Assembly: GCF_017654315.1 (NCBI RefSeq)
Contig: NZ_CP072203.1
Coordinates: forward strand, 930,001 to 994,000
DNA length: 64,000 nt
Source of the DNA: Gordonia polyisoprenivorans
GTDB lineage: Bacteria; Actinomycetota; Actinomycetes; Mycobacteriales; Mycobacteriaceae
Direction of reading: 5' to 3'
Positions 24,032 to 32,610 of the stretch are shown in pieces. The position numbers were made by a program, and so were the translations under genes. Every line of letters starts with the position of its first letter. Position 1 is the stretch's first letter. The notes beneath the pieces were generated by a model. The model saw nothing but the letters and a program-made list of their open reading frames with translations, ran no database searches and had not been told where the DNA came from.

Positions 24032-24131
24032 GCCGACAGCGCCCACCACCGCGCCGACAGCGCCTGCCACCATGCCGACAGCGCTCACCACCGCGCCGAT
24101 GGCGCTCATCAGTTCGCCGACAGCGCTCACT
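24032..24131. repeat. 21-bp minisatellite downstream of embB2
   Basis: Four full 21-bp units plus a partial fifth, with consensus GCCGACAGCGCTCACCACCGC, begin one base after the embB2 stop. The unit length and core match the coding repeat inside pks13 at 4195-4299, but here the sequence is non-coding. Confidence 0.88.
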
Positions 24132-24137
24132 TAGATC

Positions 24138-24283
24138 GATGGTCGAGGTGCCGAGGAGCGCTAGCGACGAGCCTCGAGACCTGTTGTGCTGATGGGATTC
24201 CGGGCCGAGGTGGTTAGGTTCCAGCTCTGCTGCAAGCGGTCTCGAGGCTCGCCGCACGCGGCTCGCACCTCGACCATCGGGGG
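24138..24283. repeat. Dispersed palindromic element, copy B
   Basis: A 146-bp element that opens with GATGGTCGAGGTGCCGAGGA and closes with CTCGCACCTCGACCATCGGG; the ends are inverted repeats of each other with CTCGAGAC/GTCTCGAG arms inside. It lies in the 857-bp gap between the convergent genes embB2 and embC and is nearly identical to copy C. Confidence 0.85.
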
Positions 24284-24357
24284 AAGATGACTCGCCACGG
24301 AAGGGTGCTGACGCCTTCCCGTCCCGTGTCCTTCTCACCCCGATGGCCGCCCCATCC

Positions 24358-24505
24358 CGACGGTCGAGGTGCCGAGGAGCGCTAGCGACGAGCCTCGAGA
24401 CCTGTTGTGTCGACGGGATTCCGGGCCACGGTGGTCCGAATCCAGCGCGGGTGCAGTCGGTCTCGAGGCTCGCCGCACGCGGCTCGCACCTCGACCATCG
24501 GGGGG
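24358..24505. repeat. Dispersed palindromic element, copy C
   Basis: A near-identical direct repeat of copy B (same AGGAGCGCTAGCGACGAGCC block and same CGCCGCACGCGGCTCGCACC block), 220 bp further on. The remaining bases between 24506 and 24688 contain no gene I can support. Confidence 0.85.
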
Positions 24506-24688
24506 ACGGGTTCTCGAGTATCGGGAGGGGAGGGTTCTCGACGATGGGAGGGCGCCTTGTCTGCGGGAGTAATGTGTACGCGGCCCCTACGTCTAGGCGT
24601 GAATGGTGCAGCGGGGGCGTCCGCGAAATCGGCTCGCGTTTGGCTTTCGGGTGGTGGATGTGATTGCGATACTTGTTATCTCGCCGGG

Positions 24689-24876
24689 TCTCGAGGCTTC
24701 GTCGCTATCGCTCCTACGCACCTCGACCATCGGGAAAGGGGTCGACGATCAGGAAAGGGTCCGACGATCAGGAAGCGGGTCCGACGATCAGGAAGCGGGT
24801 CGACGATCGGGAAGCGGTCCGACCATCGGGAAGCGGCTCGACGATCGGGAACGGACTCGACCATCGGGTAGGGCCC
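24689..24876. repeat. Half palindromic element plus 18-bp tandem repeats
   Basis: Positions 24689-24735 are one half of the palindromic element (GGTCTCGAGGCTTCGTCGC...CACCTCGACCATCGGG). From about 24723 to 24876 the terminal GACCATCGGGAAGCGG-type unit is repeated roughly eight times with a period near 18 bp and drift (GACGATCAGGAAGCGGGTC and similar). It looks like slippage amplification of the element's end. It reaches to within 12 bases of the embC stop. Confidence 0.8.
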
Positions 24877-24887
24877 CGGCGGTGAGC

Positions 24888-27800
24888 TCAGTGCCGGATC
24901 GGCGCCGGAGCCCAGAGTCCGCTGCGGGTCGCGGTGCCGGTGGTGATCTCGGCGTGGCGGGTCACGTTGTCGTAGGGGACCAGCCGTTCCAGGGAGCCCC
25001 AGTCGCGACCGACGTCACCCTTCAGATACGTTGCCAGGGCGGTAGGTTCGAGCAGTACCTGCTCCCAGCCGATCGGGCCGCCGCCGAAGGCGTCCTGCCA
25101 TGCCGAGACCGCCGCGGACAGATCCGCGCCGGGTTCGATGCGCCACTGCGGTAGTTCGGCGACACCGTCGTGGTGGGTGAACGGCCGTTGGCACGGGAAC
25201 ACCAACCCTGAGGTCCAGTCGACGTGCACCGGAGCGGTGGACCCGACGACGTCCTGTAGCGTCCGCATCTGCGGCAGCCGCGGCGGGGTGACGATGATGT
25301 AGCGATCCGAGGCGAGATTGTCGTCGGTGGCGACGATGCGGACCGCGGTGATGTTGTCGGGCAGATCCGTGGTGGGCACCCGCACATTGCGCCACGACGG
25401 CATGGGCCCGGGGTCGATCATGTTCACCGATCCGGTTGCCGACAAGTCGGCATCGCGGGTGGTCGACCCGATCTTGCCGGTGGTGTACTCCAGTACCAGA
25501 TCCTGCGGATTGTCGAACTGCCCGGCGATGGAGAAGGTCACCAGCGGGCGATCCCGATAGTCCGTCGGCAGTGCGTACCAGCCCGACGTCAGATGTGCCG
25601 GGGTCTGATCGTCCTTCGAATAGCTGCCCAGTACCGGGGTTTTCGACGGATCGAGTTCGAAGGGCAGGGCGGCGTGGCTGCCGTTGACGCCCGGTGTGCT
25701 CTCCTCGCCACCACCGGTGCCGCCGGCGTTGGCGATCAACACGTCGGGGTCGGCCGCGGCGTCTCCGGCGAGTACTCCGAGTGCGCCCGCAGGGGTTTTG
25801 GTATCGAGATCCTCGGGGACGGCGTCGGGACCGAAGCCGGTCGTCGCCGGCTCCGTCGACGACGTCGGCTGGGTCGCAGGTCCGGCGAGCGGATCGGTGA
25901 GTGTCTTGTCGACCGGCGACAACTCGTAGTTGCTGGGGTTCTCCTCCACCCAGATCTTGTCGGCCATGCCACACTGCTTGCCCGCCAGCGCCTCCAGGTT
26001 GGAGCGGGGTACCGAGTACGAATCACTTTGGTGGATACCGGCGAACGCGGCGGTGACGAGCTCGAAGACCACCACCAGTGCGGCCACCCAGGCCAGCGGG
26101 GCCCCGGCGAGGGAGTGCCAGGTGCGCCGATACCAGGGATGCTTCTCCGACTTCCACTGGTCGTCCGGCTCGGCATCGGGGTCTGTCCCGGTGAACGGTT
26201 CACGGAAGTGGAACCACAACGCCAGCAACAACAACAGCAGTGCGACCGCCAGGAACAATGTGCCCAGACGCACGACGATGGTCGGCTGATCGACGCCCCA
26301 CGGCATTCCCCATGCCGAGGAGTAGTAGTACGAGTTGGGGCCGGCGAACGCGAGTCCGACGATGAAGAACACCAGCGCCGCATACAGCGTGCGGTTGCGG
26401 CGCGAATGCATCGCGCTCTGGCTGGCCGCGATCGCGGCGATGGCGGCCAATGCCGCTGCGAGACCGGCGAACACACCGAAGTGGTGGGTCCACTTGGTGG
26501 GCGTGAACATCAGGAACACCAACGACGCGAACGTGATTCCGACGATTCGTCGGGTCGGACCGATGGCGGTGCCGGGGATGCGGGACTTGCGGATCAGTAC
26601 CGCCGCCGAGACCACCATCCCGAGGATCATCGCCAGCACGGCGAAGCGCCGGGCGATGGAGCCGTCCGCGGAGAACGCGAACAGCGAAGAGTAGCGGTCG
26701 ATCTCGTTGTACCAATGCAGCGACGGCCCGAGCGCCGACTTCATCTTCGACGAATCCAGGAAGGAACGCAGCGTCAGATTCGAGAAGACCACGAAGATGA
26801 CGAAGGTTCCCGCCGCGAGTATCGGGGCGAGCAGCGCGAGGAACGACCGCCACCCGTTGCCGATCACGCGTGCGCGCTTGATGAGCGCCAGGATCATCGG
26901 TCTGGCGCCGGCGATCAACGCGGCGACGGCCAGTAATCCGGTCGGTCCGGCGGCAAGGCTGAATGCGCCGAACAAGCACGCCAGCGCCGCGGGTAGGAGC
27001 CGGCCCGTCGCGATCGATCGCTCGACCGAGCACCAGGTCAGCAGCGCGCCGAGGCAGATGATGGGTTCGGGACGAAGACCGTTGTTGAACGGGAACCACG
27101 ACGCAAGGAAGACGAACGCCGCGGTCCAGGCAACGCCGGGCCGGGTGATGGCCGCCCGGCCCAGCCGCGGCAGCACCTCGTGGCTGATGATCAGCCACGA
27201 CACGACCCCGCACAGCAAAGCCGGCAACCGCATCCACGGACTGGCCACCGACACGTGGCTGAGCAGGCCGAACGCCTCGTAGTACCAGCCGAAGGGCGCC
27301 TCGGGAGCGCCGTACCAGCGGAAGTAGTTGGCGGTGTACTCACTGTTCTGCGCGACGCGGGCCATCGTCATCAGATAGCCGTCGTCGGAGGTGTTGGGTC
27401 CGATGAAATGCCACACCAGCAGCGCGATCAACACCACGTAGTCGCGAACGTTGAGGCGCCACCAGCGCGCCGGGAAGATCCGACGGTGCTTGCGCTCGTC
27501 GGTCGAATCCAGCGCGGCCAAAGCCATCAACGACAGCAGGGTGCACACGATGCCGACGATGAGGACCAGCCACTTGAGGATCGTCGGCGTGGAGGTGTAG
27601 CGGGAGTCGATGGTGACGTGGGCGTGCAGGCCGGGCAGCGACGCGGCCGGCCCGGTCAGATCGGTGAACAGGCCGGTGACCTGCGGGCGCTGATCGGAGG
27701 TGTAGAGGTCGCGGTCGCCGGTGGTGCCCGACAGTGACTCGCCCTTGTCGTTGGTCATCCCGACGAATTCGGCGGTCACCTCGTCGGAGTCGGCGTGCAC

Positions 27801-28223
27801 GACGATGTCGCGGCAGTTCTGTGCGTCGATCTGCGCGACGGTCGCCGACACCAGTGGCACGTTGCGATTGACGACCTCGACGGTCTGCTTGTCGGCCGGA
27901 TCGGTCGCAGCGCCGGTCTTGCGGATGAACAGGCCGCGCTCGGGTGACTTCTCCGCCCCCTTGGGCGTCGTCGACAACAGCACCGACTGCCCGCCGCGCA
28001 GTTCGCCGACCGCCGAACACGGCACGCTGACGTCGAGGTCGATCGGGACGTAGCTGATCAGGGGTGCGGTGACCGAATTGATCTGACCGTCCTGCGGCCA
28101 GGTGATCTGCGCGGTGGTCTGGTTGACCGGCATGAACGGCGTCGCGAGAGCGAGAAAGAGGCCGAGCAGGCCCGTGATGATTGCTCCGAGCTTCGCTCGC
28201 CCGACCGTCAACGCTGCTGGCAC
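24888..28223 (-). CDS. embC: EmbC arabinosyltransferase
   Basis: An 1111-residue Emb protein. Closest to EmbC, which extends lipoarabinomannan arabinan in mycobacteria. EmbC signs are GSIARRFAVLAMILGM, IRKSRIPGTAIGPTRRIVGITF, MFTPTKWTHHFGVFAGLA and SRRNRTLYAA. The catalytic pair is D280-D281 (SDDGYLMTMAR) and M287 stands at the ethambutol-site position. The C-terminal periplasmic domain ends TRSGLWAPAPIRH. The open frame continues upstream, but the divergent aroQ gene occupies that space. The GTG at 28223 (MPAALTVGRAK) gives a normal N-terminus just before the first helix. Gene order embC-(inverted pair)-embA-embB suggests the second pair was inserted into a canonical embCAB locus. Confidence 0.92.
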   Translation of the reverse strand: MPAALTVGRAKLGAIITGLLGLFLALATPFMPVNQTTAQITWPQDGQINSVTAPLISYVPIDLDVSVPCSAVGELRGGQSVLLSTTPKGAEKSPERGLFIRKTGAATDPADKQTVEVVNRNVPLVSATVAQIDAQNCRDIVVHADSDEVTAEFVGMTNDKGESLSGTTGDRDLYTSDQRPQVTGLFTDLTGPAASLPGLHAHVTIDSRYTSTPTILKWLVLIVGIVCTLLSLMALAALDSTDERKHRRIFPARWWRLNVRDYVVLIALLVWHFIGPNTSDDGYLMTMARVAQNSEYTANYFRWYGAPEAPFGWYYEAFGLLSHVSVASPWMRLPALLCGVVSWLIISHEVLPRLGRAAITRPGVAWTAAFVFLASWFPFNNGLRPEPIICLGALLTWCSVERSIATGRLLPAALACLFGAFSLAAGPTGLLAVAALIAGARPMILALIKRARVIGNGWRSFLALLAPILAAGTFVIFVVFSNLTLRSFLDSSKMKSALGPSLHWYNEIDRYSSLFAFSADGSIARRFAVLAMILGMVVSAAVLIRKSRIPGTAIGPTRRIVGITFASLVFLMFTPTKWTHHFGVFAGLAAALAAIAAIAASQSAMHSRRNRTLYAALVFFIVGLAFAGPNSYYYSSAWGMPWGVDQPTIVVRLGTLFLAVALLLLLLALWFHFREPFTGTDPDAEPDDQWKSEKHPWYRRTWHSLAGAPLAWVAALVVVFELVTAAFAGIHQSDSYSVPRSNLEALAGKQCGMADKIWVEENPSNYELSPVDKTLTDPLAGPATQPTSSTEPATTGFGPDAVPEDLDTKTPAGALGVLAGDAAADPDVLIANAGGTGGGEESTPGVNGSHAALPFELDPSKTPVLGSYSKDDQTPAHLTSGWYALPTDYRDRPLVTFSIAGQFDNPQDLVLEYTTGKIGSTTRDADLSATGSVNMIDPGPMPSWRNVRVPTTDLPDNITAVRIVATDDNLASDRYIIVTPPRLPQMRTLQDVVGSTAPVHVDWTSGLVFPCQRPFTHHDGVAELPQWRIEPGADLSAAVSAWQDAFGGGPIGWEQVLLEPTALATYLKGDVGRDWGSLERLVPYDNVTRHAEITTGTATRSGLWAPAPIRH

Positions 28224-28280
28224 AAACAGTGATGGTAGTGGGTGGCCTGTGCGCGCCGAGATCGCACTAGGCTGACGCTC

Positions 28281-28757
28281 ATGTCGACCGATTCCGCCTC
28301 TGACGCGCAACGACTGCCGATCCTGCTGCTCAACGGACCCAACCTCAACACCCTGGGTTTGCGGCAACCGGACATCTACGGCGCAGACACCCTCGCCGAC
28401 GTCGTCGCCCTCGCAGAGCGCACGGCTGCCGACGTCGGTTTCGGGTTGCGGGCCGCGCAGACCAACCATGAGGGCGAGATGATCGATTGGATTCACGAGG
28501 CGCGTGGCCAGGTGTCGGGCATCGTGATCAACCCGGCCGGCTGGACCCACACGTCGGTGGCGCTGGCCGATGCGCTGGTGATCCCCGAGGTGCCGATCAT
28601 GGAGGTGCACATCAGCAACGTGCACAAGCGGGAGGCCTTCCGGCATCACTCCTACGTCTCGCCGCTCGCGGCCGGGATCATCGTCGGCTACGGCATCCGC
28701 GGCTACGAGTTCGCCATCCGACGGCTGGCCGAGATCGTCGACACCGACCGACCCTGA
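28281..28757 (+). CDS. aroQ: Type II 3-dehydroquinate dehydratase
   Basis: A 158-residue cytoplasmic enzyme converting 3-dehydroquinate to 3-dehydroshikimate in the shikimate pathway. Type II signature: LLLNGPNLNTLGLRQPDIYG with the catalytic tyrosine Y33, TNHEGEMIDWIH, INPAGWTHTSVAL, catalytic H110 in MEVHISN and the R-AFRHHSY arginine region. The ATG at 28281 is preferred over an upstream in-frame start at 28242 because it gives the usual N-terminus. It is divergent from embC with a 57-base gap. It stands alone rather than with the rest of the aro genes. Confidence 0.95.
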   Translation: MSTDSASDAQRLPILLLNGPNLNTLGLRQPDIYGADTLADVVALAERTAADVGFGLRAAQTNHEGEMIDWIHEARGQVSGIVINPAGWTHTSVALADALVIPEVPIMEVHISNVHKREAFRHHSYVSPLAAGIIVGYGIRGYEFAIRRLAEIVDTDRP

Positions 28758-28758
28758 C

Positions 28759-28776
28759 TGCAACCCAATGGTTGCG
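28759..28776. promoter_or_regulatory. Palindromic operator candidate 1 for the ArsR-type regulator
   Basis: Imperfect dyad TGCAACC-N4-GGTTGCG directly after the aroQ stop and about 60 bases before the SRPBCC start. It shares the GCAAC/GTTGC half-site with the perfect dyad just downstream. Confidence 0.55.
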
Positions 28777-28790
28777 CATCCGGATCATTG

Positions 28791-28810
28791 GTGCAACTAT
28801 CGAGTTGCAC
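28791..28810. promoter_or_regulatory. Palindromic operator candidate 2 for the ArsR-type regulator
   Basis: Perfect dyad GTGCAACT-N4-AGTTGCAC, 26 bases before the ATG of the SRPBCC gene. ArsR-type repressors of SRPBCC-ArsR operons commonly bind such sites. Autoregulation is inferred from position. Confidence 0.65.
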
Positions 28811-28836
28811 ATAATCCTCCGGCGAAAGGCCCTCTC

Positions 28837-29286
28837 ATGACCACCGACCTCGACCGCATCGAGCACCAGGTCCTCATCGACGCACCCGTGCAACGGGTCT
28901 GGGATCTCGTCAGCGAACCCGGCTGGTACATCAACGACAAGACCCTCACCGAGCATCGGATCGAGACCCGCGACGGCATCACCACCGTCGTCGACCCGGT
29001 GCACGGCAGTTTCTCGATGCTGATCGTCGAACTCGACGAGCCCCGCTACGCCGCGTTCCGCTGGCTCATCGACGCCGACGATCCGTCGAGCACCTCCACG
29101 CTCGTCGAATTCTGGCTCACCCCCACCGATTCCGGTGTCGAGGTGAAGGTTGCCGAGAGTGGGTTCGCCTCGCTCGACGAGTCCGATGTCAATCGCCGGT
29201 CGCGGCTGGAGGATCATACCGAGGGTTGGCGATTCGAGCTCGAGTTGGCCAGAGCCGCTCTCACCGAGGAACATTCGCGTGCCTGA
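28837..29286 (+). CDS. SRPBCC (AHSA1-like) domain protein
   Basis: A 149-residue single-domain START-like protein. Recognisable AHSA1/SRPBCC pattern: HQVLIDAPVQRVWDLVSEPGWYIND near the N-terminus, a central beta region, and the C-terminal helix EDHTEGWRFELELARAAL. Such proteins bind hydrophobic ligands; the ligand here is unknown. The ATG at 28837 is eight bases after an AAAGG; an in-frame ATG at 28768 lies upstream of the palindromes and is less likely. It overlaps the ArsR gene by eight bases. SRPBCC-ArsR is a common two-gene unit in actinobacteria. Confidence 0.85.
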   Translation: MTTDLDRIEHQVLIDAPVQRVWDLVSEPGWYINDKTLTEHRIETRDGITTVVDPVHGSFSMLIVELDEPRYAAFRWLIDADDPSSTSTLVEFWLTPTDSGVEVKVAESGFASLDESDVNRRSRLEDHTEGWRFELELARAALTEEHSRA

Positions 29287-29623
29287 GCAGAGTTCCACCC
29301 GCCCGGCTCCGGTCGGGGTGTTCGCGGCGCTCGCCGACGACACCCGCTGGCAGGTGCTCGTCGAACTCGGCCGGCGCCCGGCGTCGGCGTCGGCGCTGGC
29401 CACCCAACTCCCGATCTCGCGGCAGGGCATCGCCAAACACCTCAAGGTGCTCACCGACGCGGGGCTCGTCGAGCCGGTCAAGGTGGGCCGCGAGGTGCGC
29501 TACGAGGCCGTCGGCGCACGGCTCTCCGAAGTGGCTCGCAGCCTCGAGGTGATCGCCCGCGGATGGGAGCGCCGCCTGACGACGATCAAGGAGCTCGCCG
29601 AAGGCGGCCCCGACAACCCCTAG
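29279..29623 (+). CDS. ArsR-family transcriptional regulator
   Basis: A 114-residue winged-helix repressor. The N-terminal helices (VFAALADDTRWQVLVELGRRPASASALATQLPISRQGIAKHLKVLTDAGLVEPVKVGREVRYEA) form the typical HTH with recognition helix about 45-58 and a beta wing. No metal-binding cysteines of the classic ArsR/SmtB type are seen. It starts at GTG 29279 within the end of the SRPBCC gene (eight-base overlap). It probably controls its own operon through the two dyads at 28759-28810. Its 3' end overlaps the convergent MBL gene by four bases. Confidence 0.88.
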   Translation: MPEQSSTRPAPVGVFAALADDTRWQVLVELGRRPASASALATQLPISRQGIAKHLKVLTDAGLVEPVKVGREVRYEAVGARLSEVARSLEVIARGWERRLTTIKELAEGGPDNP

Positions 29624-30396
29624 CGCGCCAATGCCTCACGTGCCATCTCGGCCACCGAGCCGTCGACACGCGGGCCGTGGCCGGGGAACAGGACTCTCGC
29701 ATCGAGAGTGGTGAACACCTCCACGCTGCGCCGGGCGGCGGCCACGTCGTGCTGGAAGACGTCGGGGATGCACTGGCAGCCGGAGATTCCCGAGATCGGG
29801 TGATCGCTGACCAGTGCATCCCCGGACACCAGTACCGCCCCGTCGGCGACAAGGTAGGCGCTGTGACCGTCGGTGTGCCCGTGCGACGCCACCGGCACCG
29901 GCGCGCCCGGCAGATCGAGCGGACGCGGCACATCCGCGGAGTGCGCAAACGGCTGGGTCGACCCGATACCCTTGCGGCTCAACACACCCAACGGCACGAC
30001 CTCGGCCAGCCAGCGCCAGACGCGCGGCCGATGGGCGACCGATGCGATGCCGATCGGCGACGCCTGCTGCAAATAGTCGCGGCGGGCGTGGCCCACTTCG
30101 TCCGGGTCGGCGAACACCGGAAAGCCATGACGCGCGGCGAGACTCACCAGTCCGCCGATGTGATCGACGTGGGCATGGGTGAGCAGTGCACCCCGGATGT
30201 CGGACGGGCTCGCACCGACCTTCGTGATCGACTCCTCGACCAGGGCCGCCTGACGCGGATACCCGCCGTCGATCAGGGTCACTCCGGAATCATCTTGCAG
30301 GACAACCCAGTTGACGGCTGCGGTGCCGATGAACCAGGCGGTCGACGACGCGCCGTCGACCCGGCTGATCACCATCTTCTCGGCCGGCATGATCAT
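29620..30396 (-). CDS. MBL-fold metallo-hydrolase
   Basis: A 258-residue metallo-beta-lactamase fold protein. Zinc ligands are clear: H74-A-H76-V-D78-H79 (THAHVDHIGG), H in ASHGHTDGH, D in VSGDAL and H in LFPGHGPR. Substrate is unknown; glyoxalase-like or quorum-type hydrolases are alternatives. ATGs at 30396, 30390 and 30375 are all possible. It lies four bases downstream of aftA on the same strand and may be cotranscribed. Confidence 0.85.
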   Translation of the reverse strand: MIMPAEKMVISRVDGASSTAWFIGTAAVNWVVLQDDSGVTLIDGGYPRQAALVEESITKVGASPSDIRGALLTHAHVDHIGGLVSLAARHGFPVFADPDEVGHARRDYLQQASPIGIASVAHRPRVWRWLAEVVPLGVLSRKGIGSTQPFAHSADVPRPLDLPGAPVPVASHGHTDGHSAYLVADGAVLVSGDALVSDHPISGISGCQCIPDVFQHDVAAARRSVEVFTTLDARVLFPGHGPRVDGSVAEMAREALAR

Positions 30397-30400
30397 GGCC

Positions 30401-32470
30401 TCACTTCCGCACGACCAGCACGAAGGGCCCGACCTCGGTGACCTCGAACCGTGGGTCGGCGAAGGCCTTGGGGTCGAAGGTGACCGTATAGCGCTTGACG
30501 TTCGGGTCGTTGGGGTAGACGTCCTGCGCCAGCCGCAGCGTGTATCCGCCCGCGGAGTAGCGGAACAGGAAGACGTTGGGTGCCCGCCACGGCGAACGCT
30601 CGAGCTGGTTGATCATCTCGTCGGGAGTCGTTGCCTGCGTCCACTTCTCGATGGTCGCGGCGCGCTTGTCGAACTCGGCAAGCGGATTGGCGTAATGCGA
30701 GGTTAACCCCTGGAATCCCCAGTACGGGTAGACCGAGAGGAAGCCGTAGTCGGCGGTGAGCACCACGTTGTCGGTGGCCGGTCGTCCGGTCTGTTCGGTG
30801 ATCAGCCGATCGATCTGCGGGAAGAACGATTCGGCGCCGGCCGGCCGTTGGTCGGCGCGTTGCCCGAAGCCGTCGGTGTCGGTGTAGGCGGTGTTGATCT
30901 CGTTGGAGAGATAGTCCGGAATCCCTTGCGCCATGGCCACGGCCGCGATCGCCGCCACGACACCGATGACGACGCGGATGTCGCCGAAGCGCCCTACCGC
31001 CCAGCGTGCGAGATCGACGACGCCCAGCACACCCGCGGCGGCGAGCACCGCGATCAGGATCGGCTCGAGGCGGAAGGAGAGCAGAGTGGAGCCGGTGGCG
31101 GTGCGCAGCATCGACAACAGGCAGAACAGGTAGATGCCGACGACGGTGATCCCGAAAGTCAGTGCCACCGTGCGCTGCCGGAACCGCAGCAGAATCCACA
31201 GCAGCCCGATCATCGTGATCGCACCGGTCAGACTCAACTCGAACATCGGTAGCGGCAGCACCGATCCGCGGCCGGGGAGATAGTGCTCGGCGGTGCCCCC
31301 GCTCGACGGTTCGTTACGCAGCCGCGCCAGCAGATACGGCGTCCACACCAGCAGTGCGATCAGGCCCGAGATCACCGCCATGACGATCAGCCGCACCGCC
31401 ACCGCGATGACCAGGCTCCGCCTCGTCGCGGAAACCGCTTGCGCGGCAACGGCCTTGTTCGCCACGCCACGCCAGCCGACGGCGATCACCGCCAGCGCCA
31501 TCAGGACCGCAACCCCGGCGAACAGTCCGGCATAGAGGGTGTACGAGGCGGCGCACAGTCCGAGGAACACCCCACCCGCGACGACCGCCCACCAACTGGT
31601 CCCCGAACGCAACCGCCCTGATGGGCCGTCGGCGAGACGTCCGTGTCCGCGCAGGCCGTACATCATCGGGATCAGCAGCGGGATGCCGATCAGGATCAGC
31701 ACCGCCGCATACGGTTCGGGGGAGGCCTGCATTAGGGTGGTCACCGTGACCGCCAATGCGACCGCCGCGCCCCGATCGGCGCCGAGCATCCGGTTCCACA
31801 GCACCACACCGATCGCGGCGGCCACCGCGATCGTCAGGATGGCCCAGGGCTTGTAGGCCTCCCAGCCGGGCTGACCCATCGCGTTGGCGAACCGCCCACC
31901 CCACCAGAACCAGCCGGCCGGATAGTACGGCGGCAGATCGACGTAGGTCATGTCCGCCAGATGCGGGCTCGAGGTCATCCGGGTCAGGTACTCGGTGCGG
32001 AACTGCTGATCGACCGAGAGGCCGAACAGATAGAGCCGGGTCGCACCGAGCGGCATGCCGAGGGTGGCGGTGACCAGCCCGGCCACGCCGACCGTGGACA
32101 CCAGCGTGGTCAGCCATCGCGACCGGCCGTAGCGATACAGGATCGCCGCGCCCACGAGAAGCAGCACCGCGATCACCTGACCGACGGTGGTCAACGCCCG
32201 AGTGACGTTCGACGAATTGAACGCGGGCCACTGGACGGCGTCGATCACCTTGAGTCCGACCATTGCGACGACTCCGCCGATCACGACGGCCACGACCAGC
32301 TCGATCACGGTGATGACGTGCGGATTCGCGAGGCGACGGGCCGCGGCCCCGGGCGGTCGGGGGGCGTCGGTGGCCGTTCTCTGCGTTGACGTCACGCCAC
32401 CAGTTCTAGCAGTAGCGCCTGTACCCGGACCCCGACGGCGTCGGTAAATGCTCACTGTCGAGGCTTGCAT
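30401..32470 (-). CDS. aftA: AftA galactan 5-O-arabinofuranosyltransferase
   Basis: A GT-C membrane enzyme of up to 689 residues. In mycolata AftA adds the first arabinofuranose from decaprenyl-phospho-arabinose to the galactan, priming the Emb enzymes. About a dozen helices between residues 50 and 500 are followed by a periplasmic C-terminal domain (about 520-689). The motif LSVDQQFRTEYLTRM and the LPPYYPAGWFWWGGR segment identify AftA. Two starts are plausible: ATG 32470, or GTG 32395, which removes a basic 25-residue extension and fits the usual length better. In M. tuberculosis aftA lies next to embC; here aroQ, the SRPBCC-arsR pair and the MBL gene lie between them. Confidence 0.93.
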   Translation of the reverse strand: MQASTVSIYRRRRGPGTGATARTGGVTSTQRTATDAPRPPGAAARRLANPHVITVIELVVAVVIGGVVAMVGLKVIDAVQWPAFNSSNVTRALTTVGQVIAVLLLVGAAILYRYGRSRWLTTLVSTVGVAGLVTATLGMPLGATRLYLFGLSVDQQFRTEYLTRMTSSPHLADMTYVDLPPYYPAGWFWWGGRFANAMGQPGWEAYKPWAILTIAVAAAIGVVLWNRMLGADRGAAVALAVTVTTLMQASPEPYAAVLILIGIPLLIPMMYGLRGHGRLADGPSGRLRSGTSWWAVVAGGVFLGLCAASYTLYAGLFAGVAVLMALAVIAVGWRGVANKAVAAQAVSATRRSLVIAVAVRLIVMAVISGLIALLVWTPYLLARLRNEPSSGGTAEHYLPGRGSVLPLPMFELSLTGAITMIGLLWILLRFRQRTVALTFGITVVGIYLFCLLSMLRTATGSTLLSFRLEPILIAVLAAAGVLGVVDLARWAVGRFGDIRVVIGVVAAIAAVAMAQGIPDYLSNEINTAYTDTDGFGQRADQRPAGAESFFPQIDRLITEQTGRPATDNVVLTADYGFLSVYPYWGFQGLTSHYANPLAEFDKRAATIEKWTQATTPDEMINQLERSPWRAPNVFLFRYSAGGYTLRLAQDVYPNDPNVKRYTVTFDPKAFADPRFEVTEVGPFVLVVRK

Positions 32471-32610
32471 CGGACGCGGCGTCAGCTTCTAGTCTTCATA
32501 GTCATGGCCACCATCAGCGCGTCGACCCCCGACGCAACGCGGCACGACGACCGGTCCGGACTGTTGCAACTCCACGGGCGGGCACTTCCACACACCACGC
32601 TGGAGGGCCC

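Noticed and set aside
24723..24876. CRISPR array candidate because of regular short repeats.
   Set aside because: Units are about 18 bp with no unique spacers between them and no cas genes nearby. They are direct tandem repeats.
28224..28763. N-terminal extension of EmbC to an ATG at 28763.
   Set aside because: The extension runs through aroQ on the other strand and adds 180 residues unlike any Emb protein. GTG 28223 gives the normal start.
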